Shown here piece by piece: positions 15,267 through 23,347 of a stretch of 64,000 bases of DNA. The stretch lies in assembly GCF_030418295.1 (NCBI RefSeq), contig NZ_JAUHQA010000001.1:1178001-1242000 (forward strand), given 5' to 3'. Origin of the DNA: Demequina muriae (lineage in GTDB: Bacteria > Actinomycetota > Actinomycetes > Actinomycetales > Demequinaceae). The translations under genes and the position numbers were made by a program. Below the pieces are notes generated by a model, which was not told the DNA's origin, ran no database searches, and saw only the letters and a list, made by a program, of their open reading frames with translations. The stretch's first letter is position 1. Each line of letters opens with the position of its first letter.

Positions 15267-16175
15267 TCAGCGCAGCTGCTGCCAGTCCTCGATGCCGTCG
15301 CCATCCGCGTCGATGCCGATGCCGGTGTAGCGGCGCGACGTCAGCGCGCCGGGCTCGAGCGCCCACGCCGGGCCGGTCAGCGGTCGCGTGGCGGCGTCGC
15401 CGCGTCGCACGTGGTGACCACGCTCCGTGTACTCACGGATCACATGGGCCGGGATCCGTCGGGCGATGCCCGACACCACGTTGAGGCGCCGCGCCAAGCC
15501 TTCCGCGCCCTGCCGGCCCGTCTGCCAGACGTAGACGGCGCCTCCCTCGATCCGCACCGCGAGGCCCTCGACATCCGCGGCGAGGAGGCGCTCGATCATG
15601 CGCGGATCGATGACCGCGTGCCCGTACCTCGCGTCGTCGCACAGCACCCGCCAGCGCCGATTGAACTCGTGGGACTCGACGTCGATGTCCCGCCCGCCGA
15701 GCAGCGTCGCCACGGTCGCCGGCAGGTTCTGGGGCACGATGTCGAGGCGTGGCAGGGCGATCGGCAGCTCCGCGAGTGTCACCTGGTATGCCTGCACCGT
15801 CGGCGGGGAGTCGCGGTCAGGCCTGACCTCGAACACCTGGGCGAAGGTCGCACACCGCTGCCCGTTGAACGTGCCACGGACCACGGCCTCCTGCCGGCGG
15901 GAGGTGCCCTCGGCGAACGGGAAGGACGCGAAACGCGAGTCGTACTCGAAGGCCCTTGCGAGGTACTCCCAGCCGTGGGCCTCGGCGAACTCCTGGTACT
16001 CGTCGTGCAGGTGCCGCGCCCGGACGGCGTCGTAGATCGACCACGTCGCGCCACCCACCACGGCGAGCGCGGCCAGCGCGAGCACCCAGGTGGCGGCGTC
16101 GCCGACCAGGATCACTCCTCCGGCGATCATCGCGATGACGATCCCGGTCCAGCGCCCGTGGAGGTGGCGGATCAT
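15267..16175 (-). CDS. Membrane protein, paralogue of the gene at 13845 (upstream flank of lemA), with a Ca-loop-like tail
   Basis: The 302-residue protein has two N-terminal membrane helices (about residues 12-28 and 30-45) and a soluble domain shared with the gene at 13845 (SHEFNRRWRVLCDDARYGHAV, GIARRIPAHV). Its C-terminus ends GIDADGDGIEDWQQLR, which resembles a calcium-binding thrombospondin type-3 or EF-hand-like loop; the paralogue lacks it. The function is unknown. It is the first gene of a leftward group containing lemA and probably shares its transcript. Confidence 0.65.
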   Translation of the reverse strand: MIRHLHGRWTGIVIAMIAGGVILVGDAATWVLALAALAVVGGATWSIYDAVRARHLHDEYQEFAEAHGWEYLARAFEYDSRFASFPFAEGTSRRQEAVVRGTFNGQRCATFAQVFEVRPDRDSPPTVQAYQVTLAELPIALPRLDIVPQNLPATVATLLGGRDIDVESHEFNRRWRVLCDDARYGHAVIDPRMIERLLAADVEGLAVRIEGGAVYVWQTGRQGAEGLARRLNVVSGIARRIPAHVIREYTERGHHVRRGDAATRPLTGPAWALEPGALTSRRYTGIGIDADGDGIEDWQQLR

Positions 16176-16221
16176 GGCGACACCCTACTCGCGGCTCGTG
16201 CGCGCGGGAAGGCGCCGAGAA

Positions 16222-16788
16222 TCAGGACAGGCCGAGATCCTCGAGGCCGAAGAGCGACAGGTACGGCAGTCCCTCTGCCTCGATGCGCTCGCGAGCGCCG
16301 GTGTCACGGTCGACGATCACCGCGACCGCGGCGACGGTCGCGCCCGCGGCCCTGATCGCCTCGACGGCGGTGAGCACCGACCCGCCCGTGGTGGAGGTGT
16401 CCTCGACGGCCACGACGGTGCGGCCTGCGATGTCGGGGCCCTCGATGCGGCGCTGCAGCCCGTGCGCCTTGTTCTCCTTGCGCACGACGAATGCGTCCAG
16501 GTCGAGCCCCCGCGACGCGGCGGCGTGCACCAGTGCGGTCGCGACGGGGTCGGCGCCCAGGGTGAGGCCGCCCACGGCGTCGATGTCTGCCGGGCCGAAC
16601 CCCGCCACCTCGAGGTGGTCGAGCAGCACGTGGCCGACGAGCGGAGCCGCGCGGTGGTGAAGGGTGATGCGTCGCAGGTCGACGTAGTAGTCGGCCTCCT
16701 TGCCGGAGGCGAGGGTGATGTGGCCGTGCACCACGGCGAGGTCGGTGATGAGGTCGCGCAGCTGCTCGCGCGGTGTGCCGGTGGTCAT
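16222..16788 (-). CDS. pyrE: Orotate phosphoribosyltransferase
   Basis: PyrE transfers phosphoribose from PRPP to orotate to give OMP in pyrimidine synthesis. The 188-residue product has YYVDLRRITL near the start, GADPVATALVHAA, VRKENKAHG and the PRPP-binding loop VVAVEDTSTTGGSVL. Length is normal. ATG 16788 opens MTTGTPREQLRDLI, the usual N-terminus; the open frame upstream is Arg-rich shadow. The gene stands alone between the SDR gene and the lemA group. Confidence 0.93.
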   Translation of the reverse strand: MTTGTPREQLRDLITDLAVVHGHITLASGKEADYYVDLRRITLHHRAAPLVGHVLLDHLEVAGFGPADIDAVGGLTLGADPVATALVHAAASRGLDLDAFVVRKENKAHGLQRRIEGPDIAGRTVVAVEDTSTTGGSVLTAVEAIRAAGATVAAVAVIVDRDTGARERIEAEGLPYLSLFGLEDLGLS

Positions 16789-16849
16789 GCGGTCAGAGTA
16801 CCGGCGTCGCCGACGTGCGGCCGATGCGCGGGCCGTGACGAGGGGAGGT

Positions 16850-17614
16850 TCAGCCGCGGCGCAGCGAGCCCGAGCGACGCGTGGCCGACTTGGGCAGCAT
16901 CCGCAGCAGTCCCACGCCTGCGGCATAGCGCAGACTCGGCGTCACGACGACGGCTTTGCGACGCACGCCCGCGAGCGCGGCCTCGACCACGGCCTCCGAT
17001 GAGATCCATGCCGCATCGGGGTACTCGCTCTTCATGTACTCGAGATCGGGACCATCGTGGAACTCGGTGCGCACCAGGCCCGGCAGCACCGCGGTGGCGG
17101 AGACTCCGGTGCCGTGCAGCTGGCCGGCGAGCGCCTCGGTGAAGTCCCGCACCCATCGCTTGTGCGCCGCATACGTGCTGTTGCCGAGATGCGCGGCTAC
17201 GGAGGAGACGTTGAGAATCGCGCCGTGACCACGGACCGTCATGGACTTCGCCGCGACCTGGGACAGTCGCAGCGGCGCCGTCACCAGCACGTCCAGGGCC
17301 GCCTTCTCCTCTTCCCACGTGGTCGACAGGATGCCGCGGCCCAGTCCGTAGCCCGCGTTGTTGACCAGCAGGCTCACCGGCTCATCCTCCGAGGCGAGCC
17401 GTTCGGCGACCGCCTCCTGCCCGTCCTCGGTCGCGAGGTCGGCAACGAGCACCTCGGCGCGCACGCCGGCGGCGCCGCGGATGGTGTCGGCGAGTTCGGA
17501 GAGTCGGTCGCGGTCGCGAGCCACGAGCACGACGTCGTGTCGTGCCGTCGCCAGCTGCCAGGCGAATTCCTCGCCCAGCCCCCTGCTCGCTCCGGTGATC
17601 AGTGCGGTAGCCAT
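16850..17614 (-). CDS. Short-chain dehydrogenase/reductase
   Basis: The 254-residue protein is a classical SDR. The cofactor loop is TGASRGLG (residues 7-14), the NNAG motif is LLVNNAGYG, the catalytic Ser is in LNVSSVAAH and the catalytic pair is YAAHK. ARDRDRL after the second strand suggests NADP(H) preference. The substrate cannot be read from the sequence. The start is ATG at 17614. It is divergent from xthA, with a 90-base gap that holds one GGCCGATGC element. Confidence 0.88.
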   Translation of the reverse strand: MATALITGASRGLGEEFAWQLATARHDVVLVARDRDRLSELADTIRGAAGVRAEVLVADLATEDGQEAVAERLASEDEPVSLLVNNAGYGLGRGILSTTWEEEKAALDVLVTAPLRLSQVAAKSMTVRGHGAILNVSSVAAHLGNSTYAAHKRWVRDFTEALAGQLHGTGVSATAVLPGLVRTEFHDGPDLEYMKSEYPDAAWISSEAVVEAALAGVRRKAVVVTPSLRYAAGVGLLRMLPKSATRRSGSLRRG

Positions 17615-17703
17615 GCTTCCCAGCGTACGCCGGACGCCGGTGACGGATTCGCGGTGTCGCGAGGCACGCGCATCGGCCGCACCCCTCCCGGTAGCGTGGA
17701 GCC

Positions 17704-18495
17704 ATGCGTCTCGCCACCTGGAATGTGAACTCCGTCCGCGCCCGCTCCGACCGCGTCGTGGACTGGCTCCAGCGCTCGGACACCGACGTGCTGGCGATGC
17801 AGGAGATCAAGTGCAAGCCCGAGCAGTTCCCGCTCGCGGCGTTCGAAGCCGCGGGGTACGAGGTCGCGCTGCACGGCCTGAACCAGTGGAATGGCGTCGC
17901 CATCGCGTCGCGCGTGGGGCTGTCCGACGTCGTGACCCAGTTCCCGGGGCAGCCCGCCTTCGGGAAGCCCGACGCCGAACCGCTGGTCGAGGCCCGCGCC
18001 ATCGGCGCCACAGCGGGTGGCGTGCGCGTCTGGAGCCTGTACGTGCCCAACGGTCGCGGCCTCACCGACCCGCACTACGCGTACAAGCTCGCGTTCCTGA
18101 ATGCGCTGCGGGAAGCCGCCGCCGAGTGGAAGGACGCGCCGACCGCGCTGGCGGGCGACTGGAACGTCGCCCCCACCTCCGAGGACATCTGGTCAGAGGA
18201 GGACGCGGACGCCGCCACGCACGTATCGGCGGCTGCTCGCGAGGCCTTCGCCTCGTTCGCCGACGCCGGCTACGTCGAACTGTCACGGCGCCACCTGCCG
18301 GAGCCGCACACCTATACCTTCTGGGACTACCAGCAGCTGCGGTTCCCGCGCGGCGAGGGCATGCGCATCGACTTCATCTACGGGTCGCAGCCACTCGCGG
18401 ACATCACCACCGGCGTCACGATTGTGCGCGACGAGCGCAAGGGCAAGGGCGCGTCCGATCACGTGCCGGTCGTCGCCGAGATCGACGTGCCGTGA
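17704..18495 (+). CDS. xthA: Exodeoxyribonuclease III / AP endonuclease
   Basis: This metal-dependent phosphodiesterase removes 3' blocks and cuts at abasic sites in base-excision repair. The 263-residue product shows the endonuclease/exonuclease/phosphatase fold: ATWNVNSVR, the catalytic Glu34 in MQEIKCK, GDWNVAP with Asp and Asn, and the terminal SDHVPVV His. The ATG at 17704 begins the typical MRLATWNVNS. The stop overlaps the GTG start of the next gene as GTGA, so the two are coupled. Confidence 0.93.
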   Translation: MRLATWNVNSVRARSDRVVDWLQRSDTDVLAMQEIKCKPEQFPLAAFEAAGYEVALHGLNQWNGVAIASRVGLSDVVTQFPGQPAFGKPDAEPLVEARAIGATAGGVRVWSLYVPNGRGLTDPHYAYKLAFLNALREAAAEWKDAPTALAGDWNVAPTSEDIWSEEDADAATHVSAAAREAFASFADAGYVELSRRHLPEPHTYTFWDYQQLRFPRGEGMRIDFIYGSQPLADITTGVTIVRDERKGKGASDHVPVVAEIDVP

Positions 18496-19136
18496 GCAGC
18501 GACTTCGCTCCGCCGCCGGGGCCCGGCCGGGCTCCGGAGCCGACGTCATCGCGCGGCAGCGCCTCCGGCTCGGCCGATGCGCCAGACAGCCCGCGCCGTC
18601 GCAGCCTGCTGCGCTCGGGTGGGGGAGTCGCCCTCGCCGCCTGGATCGCCATTGGCGCGGGACTCGCGCTCCTGGTCGGCATCTCCTGGTCGGCGGCTCT
18701 CGCATGGTCGGACCGCGAGCTCGCCACCGCGGACATCGGCGCGACGGGCGACCTGCACCCCCTGCAGCTGGTGCCGGGCATGTGCCTGGACGGCGTGGGC
18801 GACGATGGCGCCGTCGGCGACGCCGCCGTCGTGCCCTGCGACGCGCCCCATAGGGCGGAGGTGTTCACCTCGGTGATGTTCTCCGTCGCCAAGTTTCCCG
18901 GTGAGGACGAGATCGGCGCGGAGTCGCTCGAGCTGTGCGGCGACCGCATCGAAGGGCTGCTCCCGGACGGCTCGTCGTGGGTCGCGTGGGCGCCGTCGGA
19001 GGCGTCCTGGGCGCGGGGCGACCGAGTCGCGCTGTGCATCGCCGTGTTCGACTCTCCCCGCGAGGAGCCGCTCAGCCCCGCCGGCATCGACGCCGCGGAG
19101 GGCGACGAGCCCGTGAACGACGGCCAGGACGCCTGA
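18492..19136 (+). CDS. Septum-formation-type membrane protein (single-pass, extracellular domain)
   Basis: The 214-residue protein starts at a GTG that overlaps the xthA stop. It has a Pro/Ser/Arg-rich cytoplasmic part (1-42), one membrane helix (about 45-70, ALAAWIAIGAGLALLVGISW) and an extracellular domain. The outer domain has LVPGMCLDG, VPCDAPHRAEVF, FPGEDEI, LCGDRIEG and WARGDRVALC, the pattern of the actinobacterial septum formation family with paired cysteines. The precise role is unknown. The acidic tail ends NDGQDA. Confidence 0.7.
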   Translation: MSSDFAPPPGPGRAPEPTSSRGSASGSADAPDSPRRRSLLRSGGGVALAAWIAIGAGLALLVGISWSAALAWSDRELATADIGATGDLHPLQLVPGMCLDGVGDDGAVGDAAVVPCDAPHRAEVFTSVMFSVAKFPGEDEIGAESLELCGDRIEGLLPDGSSWVAWAPSEASWARGDRVALCIAVFDSPREEPLSPAGIDAAEGDEPVNDGQDA

Positions 19137-19190
19137 GCGGAGTCGGGTCAGCGCCGAGAGCTCTGCGAGCGTCGACGGGCCCGCGCGCTG

Positions 19191-19772
19191 CTATGCAGCG
19201 GTGATGCGGCCGGGAATCGCGGCGGGCTCACGGGCGGAGATCGCGGCGTGCACTGCGGTGTCCCCCACCGCCGCCAGCCACTCGAGAAGATTCGCGGGAG
19301 CCGCCGGATTGCCCGCGATGGTGGCGCGGATCTCGGGATGCGAGTAGGCGATGCTCGCCAGTTCCTGAGGGCTCGCGCTCGGGTTCGCGGCACGGGCGCG
19401 CAGCATGCCGTGCGCTCTCTCCTCGCGGATGGCCCCCTGCTCGAGCGGCGGCACGAACGCCGGTGAGCGACGCACTCGCGCAGTGGGCTCGGGGGCGGCG
19501 GCCGGGCGACGGAATCGGGAGATCGCGTCGCGCATCAGCACGCCGAGGATGACGACCGGTACGACCGGCACGACCCACAGCAGAGGTGGGTAGCGGACGT
19601 CCTCGATCCTGGCCAGAAGTGCGGCGGACCCGACGAACGCTGCGGCGCCGATGGCAAACGTCGCGCGTGACATCGAGGTGAGTTCCACCCCTGGTAGGAG
19701 CGAGGACGCCACGATGGCCAAGAATAGGAAAGCAGTGATGACTAGGACGAACTCCTCCGCCGACCAGTACAT
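19191..19772 (-). CDS. Membrane protein with leucine-rich-variant (LRV) repeats
   Basis: The 193-residue protein has two or three N-terminal helices (EFVLVITAFLFLAIVASSLL, FAIGAAAFVGSAAL, LLWVVPVVPVVILGVL) and then a soluble tail. In the tail ANPSASPQELASIA, HPEIRATIAGNPAAPANLLEWLA and DTAVHAAIS form two LRV-like helical repeats (NP..P..L..LA). Such repeats usually bind proteins. The start is ATG at 19772, where the membrane helices begin. It is divergent from the response regulator at 19980 across a 207-base control region. Confidence 0.65.
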   Translation of the reverse strand: MYWSAEEFVLVITAFLFLAIVASSLLPGVELTSMSRATFAIGAAAFVGSAALLARIEDVRYPPLLWVVPVVPVVILGVLMRDAISRFRRPAAAPEPTARVRRSPAFVPPLEQGAIREERAHGMLRARAANPSASPQELASIAYSHPEIRATIAGNPAAPANLLEWLAAVGDTAVHAAISAREPAAIPGRITAA

Positions 19773-19979
19773 CGCTTTCCTCCCGGGCCGAGTGGCGGGA
19801 AGAGCGCAAACTCTCCCGACCTCGTCACCGAGCCTGGCATCGTCGCCGCGGCGCCGGTATCCCCCGTTGTGGGGGGTCAAGGTGAACATCAGGTAAACGA
19901 CGTTCGCGCGGCGGCGGTGCCCCTCGCCACACCACAGCGCTATCGTGGGCACGTCGCACGGTGATGAGGGGAGCGTGAG

Positions 19980-20612
19980 ATGGAGGCGCAGCGTCGGATC
20001 GCGCTGGTGGAGGACCACGCCCTCATCGCACGCGGCTTCAGCGACTTGATCGCGCAGGCCCCCGATCTCGACCTCGTGGCCGCCGTGGGATCCGTCGCGG
20101 AGCTGTGCGGAATCGACCCGCCGCCCACGCTCGTCGTCCTCGACCTCAGGCTCGCAGACGGCTCCCATCCCGCCGCCAACATCGCGGCGATCCACGCCCT
20201 GGGCGCCTATGTGCTGATCCACACCGGCGGCGAGGACCGGGCCCTCGTGCAGGCCGCCGCCCGATCCGGTGCGCTGGGCCTGGTCCGCAAGTCGTCCGAC
20301 CCTGCCACTCTGCTGACCGCGATCCGCCGCGCCGTGCGTGGCGAGGCGGTCTTCAACACGGACTGGGCCTCCGCGATCGACTCCGATGCAGAGCTGGCGA
20401 ACGCGAAGCTCTCGGAGCGGGAGCAGACCGTGCTCAGCATGTACGCCTCGGGCGAGACCGCCGCCTCGGTCGCCTCCGAGCTCGGCATCACTCGCGACAC
20501 CGTCACGGACTACGTCAAGGCGATACGCCGCAAGTACGGCAGCGTGGGGCGCCCTGCGACATCACGCGTCGACCTCTATCGGCGCGCCGTCGAGGACGGC
20601 ATTCTCGAGTGA
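19980..20612 (+). CDS. NarL/FixJ-type response regulator
   Basis: The 210-residue protein has a receiver domain (acidic pair in ALVEDH, phospho-acceptor Asp near residue 54 in LVVLDLRLADG, the Thr in IHTGGE and the Lys in VRKSSD). A C-terminal LuxR-type helix-turn-helix follows (SEREQTVLSMYASGETAASVA, TRDTVTDYVKAIRRKYG). It should be phosphorylated by the kinase encoded next and bind DNA as a dimer. GAGGGG precedes the ATG. It is the first gene of a three-gene operon with a GTGA overlap to the kinase. Confidence 0.9.
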   Translation: MEAQRRIALVEDHALIARGFSDLIAQAPDLDLVAAVGSVAELCGIDPPPTLVVLDLRLADGSHPAANIAAIHALGAYVLIHTGGEDRALVQAAARSGALGLVRKSSDPATLLTAIRRAVRGEAVFNTDWASAIDSDAELANAKLSEREQTVLSMYASGETAASVASELGITRDTVTDYVKAIRRKYGSVGRPATSRVDLYRRAVEDGILE

Positions 20613-21781
20613 CCACCGACGTCCATTCCGCCCGGGAGCGCATGGAGCGTGTGGTCTACACCGCGTCCGGCATCGGAGCGATCGTGTTCGGCGCGCTCCT
20701 CGTGACGGGACCCAGCGGGTTCGTGGAGCAGCGCACGCAGCTCCTGCCCTGGTTCTGGTCCCTGTCCTGGACGTTCGCCGTGCTGATCCCCATGTCGCTG
20801 ATCCTCGTCACCCGCATCTCCGTGACGGCGGCACGGATGGTGGCTCGCGCCGCCGTCATCGGGTTCGTGGCTTCGCAGTTGCTGTGGGTGCCGGCGATGA
20901 CGGTGCCCACGCTCGCGGAGTCTGGCGACCCGTGGCTGCAGGGCATCAATGCCCTGCCGTCGACTCTCGCGGTGGTCGCGTGGCGCACGCGCTGGGCGTG
21001 GTCGGTGCCCCTGATGCAGGGGCCGATCGTGGCCATCGTGCAGATCCAGGCAAGCTCGTCTCCAGCTCTCGACGCGGTCCTGAACGGCCTCGGCGCGACG
21101 CTGTTCTGCTCGATCCTCGCGGGCACGGCGATGGCCGTGGTGCGCGCCGCCGACCTTCAGGACGATGCGGCGGAACGCGCACGGGCGCAGGCATCGATCG
21201 ACGCTCGGCGGCGCACCAGGGAACGGGAGCTGGGGCGCATCGACGCCATCGTCCACGACGACATCATGTCCGTGCTGGTGACCGCGTCACGGGCGGAGAC
21301 CCCGCCCACGCTCGCCGTGCAGGCGAAGCGTGCCCTCGATGCCGTCACGGAGATCGCGTCCCCCGAACGCGACGCTCCCACCGAGTACACGCCGAGCGAA
21401 GTCGTCGCGCTGCTGCGCGCCACGGCGAGCGAGGTGGTCCCCGATCTCGACCTCGAGTACGAGCTGCGCGGCGGCGCCAGCGTGCCCGGGGCGGCGGTCG
21501 CCGGTCTCGCAGAGGCGCTCGGAGAGGCGCTTCGCAACGCCGTGCGACACGCTGGCGAGGGCGCGACCATCCACGCCACGGCTGCGGTGGATGACGATGC
21601 CGTGGTGGTCACGGTCGAGGATGACGGCCGCGGCTTCGACCGGCAGAGCGTGCCTGCGGCGCGGCTAGGCATCCGTGTGAGCATCGAGGATCGGATGTCC
21701 GCCGTCGCAGGAGGCGTGGCCTCAATCGCGTCGCGGCCAGGCAGCGGCACCTGGGTCACCCTGATGTGGACGCGCCCATGA
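20609..21781 (+). CDS. Membrane sensor histidine kinase (HisKA_3 type)
   Basis: The 390-residue protein starts at a GTG overlapping the regulator's stop. It has about five or six membrane helices in residues 15-175 with little extracellular sequence, then a linker. The phospho-acceptor is in IVHDDIMSVL (His near 215). The HATPase domain has EALRNAVRHA (N box) and EDDGRGFD (G box). The short membrane-buried sensor resembles intramembrane-sensing kinases. It is partner to the regulator upstream and overlaps the next gene by four bases (ATGA). Confidence 0.88.
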   Translation: MTTDVHSARERMERVVYTASGIGAIVFGALLVTGPSGFVEQRTQLLPWFWSLSWTFAVLIPMSLILVTRISVTAARMVARAAVIGFVASQLLWVPAMTVPTLAESGDPWLQGINALPSTLAVVAWRTRWAWSVPLMQGPIVAIVQIQASSSPALDAVLNGLGATLFCSILAGTAMAVVRAADLQDDAAERARAQASIDARRRTRERELGRIDAIVHDDIMSVLVTASRAETPPTLAVQAKRALDAVTEIASPERDAPTEYTPSEVVALLRATASEVVPDLDLEYELRGGASVPGAAVAGLAEALGEALRNAVRHAGEGATIHATAAVDDDAVVVTVEDDGRGFDRQSVPAARLGIRVSIEDRMSAVAGGVASIASRPGSGTWVTLMWTRP

Positions 21782-22818
21782 CCGCCGCCAGGACGCAGAC
21801 GGCGCTGGAACGCGCCGATGTCAGCCGGCTGCTGTTCCTCGACACGACTCCGGCACGGCTTCTCGTGGTGCTGTTCGTCGTCTCGAACGCCGTGTTCACG
21901 GTGGCGACCGCCCACGTCCTCGCCTACCCCAGGGCCGCCTACGTCGCGATGCTGGTAGTGAGCGCCACAGCGGTGCTGCTGGTTCGCACGCACCCGGATC
22001 CGTTCCCTGCGCGCGACACCGCGGTCGTGCTCACCGCCGTGGCGCTGTCGAGCGCGATGATGGCCTACGCCCTGCCCGACGAAGGGGACCTCGGCCGAGC
22101 GACGTGGCATCTCGGATCCAACACGTGGCTGCTGTTCTTCCTCGCCGTGCGTCGCCGCGCATGGTTCGCCTGGCTGGGCATGGCGCTCATGGCGGCGATC
22201 ACCGCCGCATGGGGAGCGTCCGCGGGCCGGGGAGCCCTGACCGGCATCACCATGCTCGACACCCACATCGGCATCCTGCTGGTGGGCACGTTGTTCGCCC
22301 TCATCCTGCGCCGCACCTCGGCCCGCATCAACGCGCTCAACGAGCGATCCGTGTCCTCGGCTGCCGATGCTGCGGCGACCGATGCGGCCCGCCAGGTGCG
22401 CCGGGCTCGTGTCTCCGAACTCGCTGAGGTGGCCGTGCCGCTGCTCGAACAGATCGCGGCAGGCACCGACGCCGACGATCGCATGCGCCGGGAGTTCTCG
22501 CTGACGGAGGCGCTGCTACGCGACAGCGTGCGCGGCCGCTCGCTCGCGGTTCCCGCCGTCGTGGACGCCGCCACCCAGGCGCGCCGGCGCGGCGTCGAGG
22601 TGACGATCCTCGACGACCGCGGCTCTGCTCCCAGCGACGGCGAGACACTGAGCCGGATGGTCGACGCGACCGTGGCCGGCCTGACGCGTGCGCGCGGCGG
22701 TCGGGTGACGGTGCGACTGCTCCCCGAGGGCAGACCCGCCGCCCTGACGATCGTGGCGGCCGACGGCGACGACGTCGAGCGCGTGACGCTCGCGGAGGAC
22801 GGCTCCCCGACCGAGTGA
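21778..22818 (+). CDS. Kinase-like membrane protein without a phospho-acceptor His, third gene of the two-component operon
   Basis: The 346-residue protein repeats the layout of the kinase before it: about six membrane helices (residues 28-185), a coiled linker and a C-terminal region like a worn-down ATPase domain (LRDSVRGRSLAV, AATQARRRGVEVTILDDRG, VTVRLLPEGRPAAL). There is no H-box histidine (the matching stretch reads RVSELAEVAVPLLEQ) and no clear N or G box. It probably acts as an accessory or inhibitory partner of the kinase. The ATG at 21778 overlaps the kinase stop; an in-frame ATG 12 bases upstream is also possible. Confidence 0.65.
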   Translation: MTAARTQTALERADVSRLLFLDTTPARLLVVLFVVSNAVFTVATAHVLAYPRAAYVAMLVVSATAVLLVRTHPDPFPARDTAVVLTAVALSSAMMAYALPDEGDLGRATWHLGSNTWLLFFLAVRRRAWFAWLGMALMAAITAAWGASAGRGALTGITMLDTHIGILLVGTLFALILRRTSARINALNERSVSSAADAAATDAARQVRRARVSELAEVAVPLLEQIAAGTDADDRMRREFSLTEALLRDSVRGRSLAVPAVVDAATQARRRGVEVTILDDRGSAPSDGETLSRMVDATVAGLTRARGGRVTVRLLPEGRPAALTIVAADGDDVERVTLAEDGSPTE

Positions 22819-22845
22819 CGCGGCGGCGCCGGGTGAAGCTGCGCG

Positions 22846-23238
22846 CTAGCTGAGGGCCTTCGCCTTGAGCGCCTCGTACTCCGCAGCGGTGATGGCTCCC
22901 GCGTCGAGCAGCTCCTTGGCCGCGCGGATCTGTCCCGCAGCGCCCCCGGCCTCCTCGATCAGGCCCTTGGTGTAGTCGACCTGAGCCTCACGGATCGCCT
23001 GCGCCGCCGCGACGTCGCGCCTGGCCATGCCCGTCCCGCGGGCCAGCAAGTAGATGACGCTGCCCAGCACGGGCACGAGCGCGATGAGGATCAGCCAGCC
23101 GGCCTTGCCCCACCCGCTCAGATCGCGATCGCGGAACACATCCATGATGATCCTGATCACGATCACGAAGAACGAGATCATCACCATGATCCACAGGGTG
23201 TACAGCATGATCGACACGAAGTTCTCGAGGAATTCCAT
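22846..23238 (-). CDS. PLDc_N plus SHOCT-domain membrane protein
   Basis: The 130-residue protein has an N-terminal helix pair of the PLDc_N (cardiolipin synthase N-terminal-like) type: FVSIMLYTLWIMVMISFFVIVI and GWLILIALVPVLGSVIYLLARG, with the WGKAGW link. Its C-terminus is a SHOCT domain (IRAAKELLDAGAITAAEYEALKAKAL), a short oligomerisation helix pair. No enzyme domain is present. Such proteins are common in actinobacteria with unknown function. It converges with the kinase-like gene and stands alone. Confidence 0.8.
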   Translation of the reverse strand: MEFLENFVSIMLYTLWIMVMISFFVIVIRIIMDVFRDRDLSGWGKAGWLILIALVPVLGSVIYLLARGTGMARRDVAAAQAIREAQVDYTKGLIEEAGGAAGQIRAAKELLDAGAITAAEYEALKAKALS

Positions 23239-23347
23239 GACAGCCCCCTAGGCCCAGATCGGCGCCGGGACGGCCCGGCGGGCCGCGGTCAGCGCCGATG
23301 CTCACACGCTAGCGATCCGCGCCCTTGCGCGCGCGGTGAGAAGCGGG

